A stretch of DNA of 5,866 nt from an uncultured Eggerthellaceae bacterium (GCA_934630905.1 CAKTXN010000107.1:1-5866); one strand, 5' to 3'; positions 1-5,783 are shown, counted from the stretch's first letter. The notes: generated from the sequence alone by a model not told the origin. Made by a program: numbers and translations.

Positions 1-931
1 TAATCTTTTTGGAGAAGCCGTTTACGAAGGTGACGCTTATTTTATTGGGATTGATCCCGAGCAGCGCTTTGCTTTTCTTTTGGGAAACCAGGGGCCTGAC
101 CCGCTGTTTTACGCGCGCGCGAATCCGAGCATTTCGGAGTTTTCATCGCTGGGCAGCATTATGCACAGCCGGGATACCGATAAGATTCTGATGGCGTTCC
201 ATGATGCGCTGGATACCCTTACCCCTGATGAGAAGCCTGTTGGACGTGCGTATCTTTTGGGATTCCTGTGCCATTATCTGCTTGATTCCACGGTCCATCC
301 GCTGGTGTACGCGAACCAATATGCCCTGTGCGATGCGGGCGTTGAGGGCCTAACGCGCAAGAACGGCAACGAGATTCACGCCGTCATAGAGAGCGAATTC
401 GACGAAGTGATGCTGTTCAAGCGCACGGGCAAGACGGTTGCCACGTTCAAGCCGTATAAGGAAATCTTGCAGGCAAACGATGAGACGCTCACCATTATCG
501 GCAAGCTGTACTCATATATGGCGGTCATGGTGTTCCAGCGTAGCATGCAAATCGATGTTTTCCGCAAGTCGGTTAAGGCGTTTCGCCTGGTACAGAGCGT
601 CTTTTACTCGCGCACGGGCATGAAGCGCTCGCTTCTTGCGCGCGTGGAGGAGCTGGCGCGTCCGTATTCATTTTATCGGTCCATGTCGCATCGCGCGCTG
701 GAGGTAACCGAGTGCGAATTCGATAACCACGAAGGCAACGTATGGGTGAATCCCTTTACGAAGCAGCAGTCCACGGCAAGCTTGGATCAGCTTATTGACC
801 AGGCGAAATCACGCGTGGGGGCTGCGTTTGCCCTGTTCGATGCCGATGAGTTTTCCTCTGAGGCGGCCCACATCATTACGGGTGGCTTGAATTTCTCGGG
901 CAATCACTTACCGGGCGAGACGGTTGAATAG
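1..931 (+). CDS. Zinc-dependent phospholipase C family protein (5'-partial)
   Basis: The reading frame is open from base 2 to the TAG at 929-931, giving 309 visible residues; the true start lies left of the window. A TTG at 80 is in frame but is internal, because the conserved FLLGNQGPDPLFY block spans it. Family signs are that QGPDP block, the MHSR histidine (codon at 164), the core CHYLLDSTVHP (His 272, Asp 284, His 296) and the HAVIESEFDE segment (His 377, Glu 389, Asp 401). This His/Asp/Glu set fits the metal site of the zinc-dependent phospholipase C fold (Pfam PF00882). Related gut bacterial proteins are about 300-330 residues, so probably only about 20 residues are missing. Lipid hydrolysis is the family activity; the actual substrate is unknown, and these broad-family members are mostly uncharacterised. 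No signal peptide can be judged without the N-terminus. The stop overlaps or abuts the next gene, which suggests co-transcription. Confidence 0.85.
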   Translation, partial: NLFGEAVYEGDAYFIGIDPEQRFAFLLGNQGPDPLFYARANPSISEFSSLGSIMHSRDTDKILMAFHDALDTLTPDEKPVGRAYLLGFLCHYLLDSTVHPLVYANQYALCDAGVEGLTRKNGNEIHAVIESEFDEVMLFKRTGKTVATFKPYKEILQANDETLTIIGKLYSYMAVMVFQRSMQIDVFRKSVKAFRLVQSVFYSRTGMKRSLLARVEELARPYSFYRSMSHRALEVTECEFDNHEGNVWVNPFTKQQSTASLDQLIDQAKSRVGAAFALFDADEFSSEAAHIITGGLNFSGNHLPGETVE

Positions 932-1712
932 CGTGAGTGACGAAGCTGCGCGTGTTGGTGCCGTCGTTGGTGTTGCCGGTTGTGGTGCAGCCGCTGGTGC
1001 TGCCGCTGGTGGTGGCGAAGGCGCCGGTTGTGGTACAGCCGCTGGTGCTGCGGGCGGGTGCTGCGTGCCGGCGGTAGGGGGCGGTGCTGCGGGTGTATGT
1101 GGCCTCAGCGCGGATGCATTCCCCGTGGGCGTGGAGCCGCTTGAGGCGTTTTTCGCGCGCGTGTCGCGGTTTGCGCTTGCGTTTTCCGGAGGTGCCGATT
1201 CCGCGTGTCTTTTAGGCGCTGCGGCAAAAGCAGGCTGCCACGTGAAAGCGTACCTGGTCAAGACGGCGTTTCAGCCAAATGCCGATGTGGCAGATGCGCA
1301 GCATGTTGCCGCTGAGTGGGGCGTGCCGCTTGAGGTTATCTATGCCGATGTGCTATCCCAGCCGGCTATCGCGGCGAATCCACCGGATCGTTGTTATCAC
1401 TGCAAGACGTTCATTTTCGGCACCATCGGAAAGCGCGCGCAGTCCGATGGCTATCCCGTTTTATGCGATGGTACGAACGCCACCGACAACCCGGCGCGCC
1501 GCCCCGGTTTTCGTGCGCTGGCGGAGCTGGGCGTTGTTTCGCCGTTGCGTCGTGCGGGGCTCATGAAAGATGAAGTGCGCGCGCTGGGCAGAAGCGTGGG
1601 TGTGAGTTTGGCCGACAAACCGAGCTTTTCGTGCTATGCCGTGCATGCTCCTGCGGGACAGCCGCTTACCAAGGAAGTGTTGCACCAGGTGGCGGCGTCG
1701 TTCGGTGCGTAA
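924..1712 (+). CDS. larE: LarE-like ATP-dependent sacrificial sulfur transferase, C-terminally short
   Basis: PP-loop ATPase related to LarE, which adenylates and then sulfurates the pyridinium precursor of the nickel-pincer cofactor (lactate racemase type), donating sulfur from its own cysteine. Numbered from TTG 924 (262 aa): PP-loop SGGADS at 88-93, NPPDRCYHCK at 152-161, DGTNATD at 182-188, SPLRRAGLMKDEVR at 206-219, and DKPSFSC at 231-237. C237 aligns by motif with the sacrificial cysteine (C176 in Lactobacillus plantarum LarE). Residues 11-60 are a Gly/Ala/Cys-rich repeat unlike known LarE, whose homology here begins near residue 71 (EPLEAFF). The protein ends about 25 residues after C237, whereas LarE usually carries a further C-terminal portion of about 70 residues. 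The start is uncertain: TTG 924 overlaps the upstream stop, GTG 933 lies 1 nt after it, and neither has a good ribosome-binding site. No larB or larC is in view. The family call is firm; activity is uncertain. Confidence 0.8.
   Translation: MNSVSDEAARVGAVVGVAGCGAAAGAAAGGGEGAGCGTAAGAAGGCCVPAVGGGAAGVCGLSADAFPVGVEPLEAFFARVSRFALAFSGGADSACLLGAAAKAGCHVKAYLVKTAFQPNADVADAQHVAAEWGVPLEVIYADVLSQPAIAANPPDRCYHCKTFIFGTIGKRAQSDGYPVLCDGTNATDNPARRPGFRALAELGVVSPLRRAGLMKDEVRALGRSVGVSLADKPSFSCYAVHAPAGQPLTKEVLHQVAASFGA
975..1051 (+). repeat. 48-bp-period imperfect direct repeat inside the larE-like N-terminus
   Basis: A 29-bp stretch at 975-1003 recurs at 1023-1051 with one change (G to A at 1035). The period of 48 bp equals 16 codons and keeps frame. 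In protein it gives AGCGAAAGAAAGGGEG followed by AGCGTAAGAAGGCCVP. The surrounding bases, about 960-1095, are dominated by GGTGCTGC- and GCCGGT-like words, typical of replication slippage. Confidence 0.8.
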
Positions 1713-1756
1713 CGGCAGGGGCTTGATCTCTGCAGCTGTTTCTCTTGATTCGCAAA

Positions 1757-1830
1757 AAATCGTTCACAGTTCTTTGTTTTCGTGACTTTATCCCGATTAA
1801 CCTCTCTTTTTTGATAACTGTGAACGATTT
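1757..1830. repeat. 15-bp perfect inverted repeat with 44-nt AT-rich interior
   Basis: AAATCGTTCACAGTT at 1757-1771 is perfectly complementary to AACTGTGAACGATTT at 1816-1830. The 44 bases between are AT-rich and not themselves palindromic. Read on the minus strand, the second arm runs into six T residues (1759-1754), so it could give weak termination, but the loop is long for that. The right arm abuts the next inverted repeat without a gap, which argues for one composite element. Terminal inverted repeats of a small non-autonomous element, or a paired regulator site, are both possible. Confidence 0.75.
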
Positions 1831-1892
1831 GGAGTTATAGGACGCATATGCCCATCGAGGCGTCAATAGCCATATGCGTCCCATAACTCCAA
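1829..1892. repeat. 22-bp near-perfect inverted repeat forming a long hairpin
   Basis: Bases 1829-1850 pair with 1871-1892, with one A-C mismatch (1839/1882). The arms read TTGGAGTTATAGGACGCATA then TG on the left and the complement on the right. The 20-nt loop can pair further (1852-1858 with 1863-1869, imperfectly) around GGCG. No T-run follows on either strand, so it is not a standard terminator. It looks like a REP- or MITE-like palindromic unit, joined to the inverted repeat on its left. Confidence 0.8.
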
Positions 1893-1910
1893 TTTGATTG
1901 GCGGATGCCG

Positions 1911-1947
1911 AAAAAAGCGGCTCCCTTCGCAATGAAGGAAGCCGCTT
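1911..1947 (-). terminator. Rho-independent terminator for the minus-strand genes
   Basis: On the minus strand, AAGCGGCT (1947-1940) pairs with AGCCGCTT (1922-1915), and an inner CCTTC/GAAGG helix (1938-1934 with 1928-1924) closes a 5-nt loop, with one mismatch between the helices. Six T residues follow directly (complement of 1916-1911). It lies 83 nt past the stop of the 75-residue gene and probably ends the exporter/small-gene transcript. Confidence 0.85.
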
Positions 1948-2029
1948 GTGCTGGAACGCTTGTTTCAGGTATGAAAGAGCAAGGCTTCAAAACAGCCGCC
2001 GTGGACTGTCTATCGGGTTGTTTCGGTCA

Positions 2030-2257
2030 CTAAATCTCGGTGAACTCGTACGAATAGCCAATGGCACCATTATCGAACAGGTACACAATCTGGCCTGTTG
2101 ATGTGACTTCCTTCGAGAACTTCGGGAAATCCACGCCATGCTTCGCGCGAAGGTACTCGTCGGGGCTTTCGATCTCGACTTCCTCGAAATGGGTCATTGC
2201 GTTGCTCTGTCCACCGCAGCCGTTCCAGCTTTTGATTGCGATTTCGTATTCTTTCAT
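2030..2257 (-). CDS. Hypothetical 75-residue acidic protein
   Basis: I do not recognise this family. The ATG (complement of 2255-2257) is preceded by a strong GGGAGGG ribosome-binding site and the gene is followed by a good terminator, so it is probably real. The protein is soluble-looking, with no membrane segment or signal peptide. It is rich in Glu/Asp, with an N-terminal strand-like start (MKEYEIAIKSW), then NGCGGQSNAM around residues 12-21, whose single Cys at 14 sits in a glycine turn, a charged middle (EEVEIESPDEYLRAKHG), and a C-terminal hairpin-like end (GQIVYLFDNGAIGYSYEF). It lies 112 nt downstream of the exporter on the same strand. It may be co-transcribed, or have its own weak promoter (TAGAAT, complement of 2362-2367, with no good -35). 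Function unknown; a small alpha/beta binding protein is only a guess. Confidence 0.72.
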   Translation of the reverse strand: MKEYEIAIKSWNGCGGQSNAMTHFEEVEIESPDEYLRAKHGVDFPKFSKEVTSTGQIVYLFDNGAIGYSYEFTEI

Positions 2258-2261
2258 GATG

Positions 2262-2268
2262 CCCTCCC
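2262..2268 (-). promoter_or_regulatory. Strong ribosome-binding site of the 75-residue gene
   Basis: Minus-strand GGGAGGG preceded by a run of A residues, 4 nt before the ATG. It settles the start and is the main support for the small gene being translated. Confidence 0.7.
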
Positions 2269-2369
2269 TTTTTTTGTCTTGGCTCTTTCGTCATGTGGTT
2301 TGTTCTGCGGGCCTTTGTTTTCGGTCGTTGAATTTGTCTGATGCCTTGTGCGTCTATGGAGATTCTACC

Positions 2370-3917
2370 TTATCGTGCGGGCTCTTTGCATGCACGATCT
2401 TGGGACGATTTTGCAACTGCCGTTCCCGTCCGTGCTCCTGCTTTCGCGTTTTCGCGCACGGCAACTTTGGCATTTGTCTGTACGGGTGTTGCGACTTCGC
2501 TCTCGCTTTGCTTGTAAGCGCGTCGAGCATAAACAAACGCGAAAATCAACCCTGCTGCGGAAATTACCGCAGCTAAAGCTGTTGCCAGGGAGAAGCCTTG
2601 AGCGGCCGCTGCTTCAAAGGAAAGATCCACCGCGGCATTTTGTCCCGCTGCCATGATTCCCGTGAAAAGCGACGGGCCAATGCATGCTGCCAACTGGACA
2701 AACGTGGTCATCAAGGCAACACCGAAGGGGTTGAGCGAAGCGGGCAACGTGCGCAATCCAGCGGTTTGAGCCGGCGTGAGTGTCATGCCGACGCCCGTGA
2801 ATACCAGAAGCGCGCCAACAATTACCGCTTGCACGGAAAGAAACGAGCTTGACAGGGCCAAAATGGCGAAGCCCGCAAAAATGGCGGCGAAACCCAGTGG
2901 CAAAAGCGGCCATTCGCCGTGTTTATCCATAACGCGTCCGCTGATAAGGGCGACTCCGGCATTCACCAAAACGGGAACCAAGATGATCATGCCCGCTGCG
3001 GCTGCTGTCATGCCCATGGCCTGCTCTAGGTACAGCGGAAGCAAGACGGTGGACGAAAACGTGCTCATCATTGCAATCAGAACAAGGATGGTTGCCGGGG
3101 AAAACGAGCGATTTTTCATAGGGGTCAAGTCAATCAGCGGGTGATCGCAGTTCAGTTGACGGCGAACAAACAAGCCAATGGCAGCAGCCGCGAGTACAAG
3201 CGCTGCAACGCCTGTAAGCGTTTCGGTCGAGACCTTCGCCAGGCCAAACGAAAGCGCGGTAAGCTCCAGGCAGCTCAAGACCACTGATGGCGCATCAAGT
3301 GATGCCGGTTGGTTGTTCTGGTTCTTCAGGAAAACGCCGCCCAGAATCATTAGGGAAACAATAGCGCAGATGGGCGGGATAAAAACGTTGTGCCATCCGA
3401 GCGAAGTTACCATGCTGCCGCACACCACGGGCGCAAACGCGGGTCCGAACGTGATCATGCAGCCGCCAATGGACATATAGCTTCCCAGTTTGTTTTTGGG
3501 CGTAACGGCTAAAACGGTGTTCATCATTAGGGGAATGAAAATTCCCGAGCCCGCCGATTGCAGTAAGCGCGCCGCAAGAAGCATGGGGTAGCTTATGGCG
3601 CAAAGCCCAGCCAGCGAACCCGCAAGGAAAAGGGCCGAGGCGGCGAAAAACAGGGTGCGCAGCTTGACTCTGCGGTACAGGAAGGCAGCCAGGGTAACCA
3701 TGATGGTGGTGACAACCATGTACCCTGTGACCAGCCATTGTGCGGCAATCGAGCCAATGGCGTAATCGTCCATAATGGCAACAAGTGCCATGTTCATAAG
3801 GTTCTCGCTGAATCCCGCCAGGAACGCACAGGCGTACAAAACGCCGAGCAGTGACAAGGGAGATTTTTCTTTTGTTTGCAGTGTATTTGGTGACGGTTCT
3901 TTTTTGATGCGGTGCAT
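2370..3917 (-). CDS. MFS transporter, DHA2 (EmrB/QacA-like) drug exporter type
   Basis: A 515-residue integral membrane protein of the major facilitator superfamily, length typical of 14-TM proton-driven exporters. The helices begin near residue 21. Visible family marks are the TM1 end ENLMNMALVAIMDDY with WLVTGYMV (38-68); a loop 2-3 motif A remnant YRRVKLRTLFF (81-91); motif B ARLLQSAGSGIFIP (116-129); the motif C antiporter signature GGCMITFGPAFAP (151-163); and a second loop A motif GRVMDKHGEWPLL (327-339). The last 50 residues are a hydrophilic Lys/Ala-rich cytoplasmic tail. I chose ATG 3917 because AAGGGA lies about 11 nt upstream. The frame stays open to 4100, but the extra 61 residues are non-hydrophobic and lack a ribosome-binding site. 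Drug or metabolite efflux is likely; the substrate cannot be told. It is divergent from the aldo/keto reductase, with a shared control region. Confidence 0.9.
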   Translation of the reverse strand: MHRIKKEPSPNTLQTKEKSPLSLLGVLYACAFLAGFSENLMNMALVAIMDDYAIGSIAAQWLVTGYMVVTTIMVTLAAFLYRRVKLRTLFFAASALFLAGSLAGLCAISYPMLLAARLLQSAGSGIFIPLMMNTVLAVTPKNKLGSYMSIGGCMITFGPAFAPVVCGSMVTSLGWHNVFIPPICAIVSLMILGGVFLKNQNNQPASLDAPSVVLSCLELTALSFGLAKVSTETLTGVAALVLAAAAIGLFVRRQLNCDHPLIDLTPMKNRSFSPATILVLIAMMSTFSSTVLLPLYLEQAMGMTAAAAGMIILVPVLVNAGVALISGRVMDKHGEWPLLPLGFAAIFAGFAILALSSSFLSVQAVIVGALLVFTGVGMTLTPAQTAGLRTLPASLNPFGVALMTTFVQLAACIGPSLFTGIMAAGQNAAVDLSFEAAAAQGFSLATALAAVISAAGLIFAFVYARRAYKQSESEVATPVQTNAKVAVRENAKAGARTGTAVAKSSQDRACKEPAR

Positions 3918-3957
3918 ACGTGCTTCTTCCCTTTCTTGTTTTGAGGGTCCGGTGCTG

Positions 3958-3976
3958 TTCAGAAACGAAATCTGAA
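3958..3976. promoter_or_regulatory. Possible operator dyad upstream of the exporter
   Basis: TTCAGA and TCTGAA form a perfect 6-bp dyad around a 7-nt centre, located 41-59 bp before the exporter ATG. The size and position suit a homodimeric repressor of the TetR/MarR size class. No regulator gene is visible, so this is inference from symmetry and position. Confidence 0.3.
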
Positions 3977-4011
3977 TAGGGAAGACCCTGCGGTTATTCA
4001 TTTTTTGTTGG

Positions 4012-4146
4012 GGGAGTATCAGGACGTTGTTGAAACGCCTGAAGAATCCCGGGACAGCAACTGGACTTACATTGCGTTGCCATCGCGGGGACAAAAGCAT
4101 GCCGCGCTTAAAATGATAGCCAAAAAACGAAAAAATGGGAGTATCA
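4012..4146. repeat. Pair of GGGAGTATCA direct repeats
   Basis: The 10-bp word occurs at 4012-4021 and 4137-4146, both times followed by two variable bases and ACG. The copies are 125 bp apart, both between the exporter and the reductase promoter. They could be twin binding sites of one regulator; chance cannot be excluded. Confidence 0.4.
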
Positions 4147-4167
4147 AAACGGGGAACGTGATTTTTC

Positions 4168-4198
4168 TTGACGTAAAGTTAACTCGAGGTGGTTCAAT
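4168..4198 (+). promoter_or_regulatory. MerR-type promoter (19-bp spacer) for the aldo/keto reductase
   Basis: The -35 is TTGACG (4168-4173) and the -10 is TTCAAT (4193-4198), 19 bp apart, longer than the usual 17. The spacer holds a dyad centred on GTTAAC (arms 4171-4180 and 4181-4190, 7 of 10 pairs). A stretched spacer with an internal dyad is the known layout of promoters activated by MerR family regulators through DNA distortion. MerR regulators are often found with aldo/keto reductases. Predicted start near 4205, leaving a leader of about 120 nt. Confidence 0.5.
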
Positions 4199-4231
4199 AG
4201 GGATATGCATTTTTTAGAGGAGCACGAGCTG

Positions 4232-4301
4232 GAATTGCAGGTTGCAGGTTCGCGGGCGTGAATCGCAAGGTGCGAATTGCGGGGTGCGAATCGCGGGCCG
4301 C
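4232..4301. repeat. Five 14-bp tandem repeat units in the reductase leader
   Basis: The units are 4232-4245, 4246-4259 (degenerate), 4260-4273, 4274-4287 and 4288-4301. Three successive units read GAATCGCAAGGTGC, GAATTGCGGGGTGC and GAATCGCGGGCCGC. The array lies between the predicted transcription start and the ribosome-binding site. Copy number in such arrays tends to vary between strains. Confidence 0.75.
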
Positions 4302-4310
4302 AAGATAGAA

Positions 4311-4317
4311 GAGAGGA
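4311..4317 (+). promoter_or_regulatory. Ribosome-binding site of the aldo/keto reductase
   Basis: GAGAGGA lies 6 nt before ATG 4324 and fixes the start codon. Confidence 0.75.
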
Positions 4318-4323
4318 CCCTCC

Positions 4324-5460
4324 ATGCTTTACAAGAAATTCCAAGATGAGGAATTATCCGTTTTCGCTATGGGCTGCATGCGTTTGCCCGTTATTGACGG
4401 CGACGATACGAACATAAACGAGCAGGCCGCGGCGGAAATGATTGCGTACGCGATTGAGCATGGCGTGACGTATTTCGATACCGCGTGGGGCTACCATGGC
4501 GGCAATTCGGAGCGCGTGGTGGGCAAGATTTTGGCTCAGTATCCGCGCGAATCGTTCAACTTGGCAAGCAAATTTCCCGGGTACGATTTGGCGAACATGG
4601 GCAAAACGGAAGAAATCTTCGAAGAGCAGCTGCGCAAGTGCGGCGTGGATTACTTCGACTTTTACCTGGTGCACAATGTGTGCGAGATGAACATCGAGCA
4701 GTATTTGGACGACGCGCAATACGGCACGCTCAGCTACCTGATTGAGCAAAAGAAGCGCGGACGCATTCGTCATCTGGGCTTTTCTGCGCACGGAACGGCG
4801 GAGACTATCCGTCGGTTCTTGGAAGCGTACGGCCGGCACATGGAGTTTTGCCAGCTGCAGCTAAACTACCTTGATTACACGTTCCAGGACACCAAGGGCA
4901 AAATGGCGGTTGTGCAAGAGTGGGGCCTGCCCATTTGGGTTATGGAGCCGTTGCGCGGCGGCAGCCTGTGCAAGCTGTCGGCAGAAGAGGAAGCGAAGCT
5001 GCGCGCGCTGCGCCCCGATTGGTCTGCGGTTGAGTGGGCGCTTCGTTGGCTGCAGGCGCAGCCCGAGGTGGCGTGCATTTTGTGCGGGTCGTCTACGCTG
5101 GAGCAGATTTCCCAGAACATTGCGCTGCTGAGCGAGGAAAAACCGCTGGGTGAACAGGACTTTTCTGCGCTGCAAGAGATCGTTGACGCGCGCGTTAAGG
5201 AAAATGTTCAGCCGTGTACGAAGTGCCGCTACTGCGTTTCGCATTGCCCGATTGGCATTGATATTCCCTGGATGCTGGAGCTGTACAGCGAGCACAAGTT
5301 AAGCGGTGGCGGGTTCATTGCTCCCATGGCGCTTGCCGCGGTGGAGGAAGGGAAGAAGCCAGCGGACTGCATTGCGTGCGGTGCCTGCGCGGCGGTGTGT
5401 CCTCAGCAGATTGACATCCCCGGCGTTTTAGCGGACTTCACGAAGCTGTTGGCGGAGTAG
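4324..5460 (+). CDS. Aldo/keto reductase with C-terminal double [4Fe-4S] ferredoxin domain
   Basis: A 378-residue cytoplasmic oxidoreductase, the normal length for the iron-sulfur aldo/keto reductases (COG1453 type). Residues 1-290 are a TIM barrel. The catalytic tetrad is visible as Asp52 and Tyr57 (FDTAWGYHGG), Lys83 (ASKFPG) and His117 (YLVHN). Strand-end motifs such as GRIRHLGFSAHG (146-157), QLQLNYLDY (177-185) and WVMEPLRGG (205-213) follow. The C-terminus carries two CxxCxxCxxxCP motifs: Cys298/301/304/308 and Cys349/352/355/359, predicted to bind two [4Fe-4S] clusters. This suggests electrons come from or go to a ferredoxin-like partner or flavoprotein as well as, or instead of, NAD(P)H. 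The substrate is unknown. The gene stands alone after a probable MerR-type promoter and is divergent from an MFS exporter. A downstream hairpin (5468-5476 with 5494-5503) has no T-run. Confidence 0.93.
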   Translation: MLYKKFQDEELSVFAMGCMRLPVIDGDDTNINEQAAAEMIAYAIEHGVTYFDTAWGYHGGNSERVVGKILAQYPRESFNLASKFPGYDLANMGKTEEIFEEQLRKCGVDYFDFYLVHNVCEMNIEQYLDDAQYGTLSYLIEQKKRGRIRHLGFSAHGTAETIRRFLEAYGRHMEFCQLQLNYLDYTFQDTKGKMAVVQEWGLPIWVMEPLRGGSLCKLSAEEEAKLRALRPDWSAVEWALRWLQAQPEVACILCGSSTLEQISQNIALLSEEKPLGEQDFSALQEIVDARVKENVQPCTKCRYCVSHCPIGIDIPWMLELYSEHKLSGGGFIAPMALAAVEEGKKPADCIACGACAAVCPQQIDIPGVLADFTKLLAE

Positions 5461-5749
5461 CGCTTGTGGCTCTCGGTTGCGTGTGGTTCCGCTCCGAGCA
5501 GCCGATGCATGGACGGCGTGGTTGCAGGCGAAGCGTGGCGCGGCTGTTGCGGTTGCGCGCCGCATGCCGGGTGCCGCGGGTCGGGCGGAGTATCGGTTAC
5601 ACGTCGGGTGCCGCCGGCGTGCGCGGCGGGCGGTGCTGCCGGCAGCCGATGCGTGTACGTCGCTCGGATTCGTGCGGTGTCTCCTAGCTGTGTGCGTGCC
5701 GCGGGCACTACGCAATGTGAAAAACTCGCGGTCAGACGCGAAAAAGTTG
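5461..5749. other. GC-rich low-complexity intergenic DNA, no gene seen
   Basis: About 290 bp with no ORF that has a ribosome-binding site or recognisable protein. It is much richer in GGC/GCC/GTGC words than the flanking genes. It contains an imperfect hairpin (5468-5476 with 5494-5503, one bulge), the direct repeat GCAGCCGATGC at 5498-5508 and 5642-5652, and a 12-bp palindrome GCTGCCGGCAGC at 5635-5646. Its word content resembles the low-complexity 5' part of the larE-like gene. From about 5720 composition shifts to AT-rich ahead of the promoter. Confidence 0.65.
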
Positions 5750-5777
5750 TTGACATTCTCCTATCAGGCGCTATCAT
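5750..5777 (+). promoter_or_regulatory. Strong sigma-70-type promoter of the L10 operon
   Basis: A perfect TTGACA (5750-5755), a 16-bp spacer, and TATCAT (5772-5777), 5 of 6 to consensus. A-rich tracts just upstream (5720-5724 and 5741-5745) could act as UP elements. The predicted start is near 5784, exactly at the beginning of the leader RNA. Confidence 0.75.
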
Positions 5778-5783
5778 ATATGG

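Larger units (their letters stand above)
1713..2029. other. Intergenic region between convergent genes
   Basis: This 317-bp stretch separates the larE-like gene (+) from the 75-residue gene (-) and has no convincing gene. It holds a weak GC hairpin just after the larE stop (1715-1721 with 1727-1733, two G-T pairs, then a T-rich stretch), which may end + strand transcription. It also holds two abutting inverted repeats (1757-1892) and a good minus-strand terminator (1911-1947). Bases 1948-2029 show nothing recognisable beyond the 3' untranslated part of the small gene. Confidence 0.7.
3918..4323. other. Divergent control region between exporter and aldo/keto reductase
   Basis: This 406-bp region has no convincing gene. 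From left to right it holds the exporter ribosome-binding site (3928-3933, minus), a 19-bp dyad (3958-3976), two copies of GGGAGTATCA (4012 and 4137), a MerR-type promoter to the right (4168-4198), a leader with 14-bp tandem repeats (4232-4301), and the reductase ribosome-binding site (4311-4317). I could not find a clear minus-strand promoter for the exporter. A TATCAT (complement of 4112-4117) exists without a matching -35. Confidence 0.6.

Noticed and set aside
908..1261. Minus-strand 117-codon Pro/Ala-rich ORF
   Set aside because: It is the antisense of the GC-rich larE-like 5' region; low complexity, no ribosome-binding site, no family.
1757..1892. CRISPR-like or phage attachment reading of the inverted repeats
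   Set aside because: There is no regular repeat-spacer pattern, and no integrase or tRNA gene nearby.
1666..1932. Minus-strand 88-codon ORF
   Set aside because: It runs across the larE 3' end, both inverted repeats and the minus-strand terminator; no ribosome-binding site or protein-like pattern.
2373..2397. Hairpin TCGTGC/GCACGA at the exporter 3' end as a terminator
   Set aside because: The stem is short, lies within the coding sequence and has no T-run; read-through into the small gene seems likely.
3918..4100. Longer exporter start at 4100 or at 4001
   Set aside because: The added residues are not membrane-like and neither start has a ribosome-binding site; ATG 3917 has one.
4005..4217. 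Plus-strand 70-codon ORF starting with TTG
   Set aside because: It crosses the MerR-like promoter, lacks a ribosome-binding site and has no recognisable domain.
4354..5295. Two long minus-strand ORFs (4354-4839 and 4861-5295)
   Set aside because: They are antisense shadows of the aldo/keto reductase produced by codon bias; no initiation signals.
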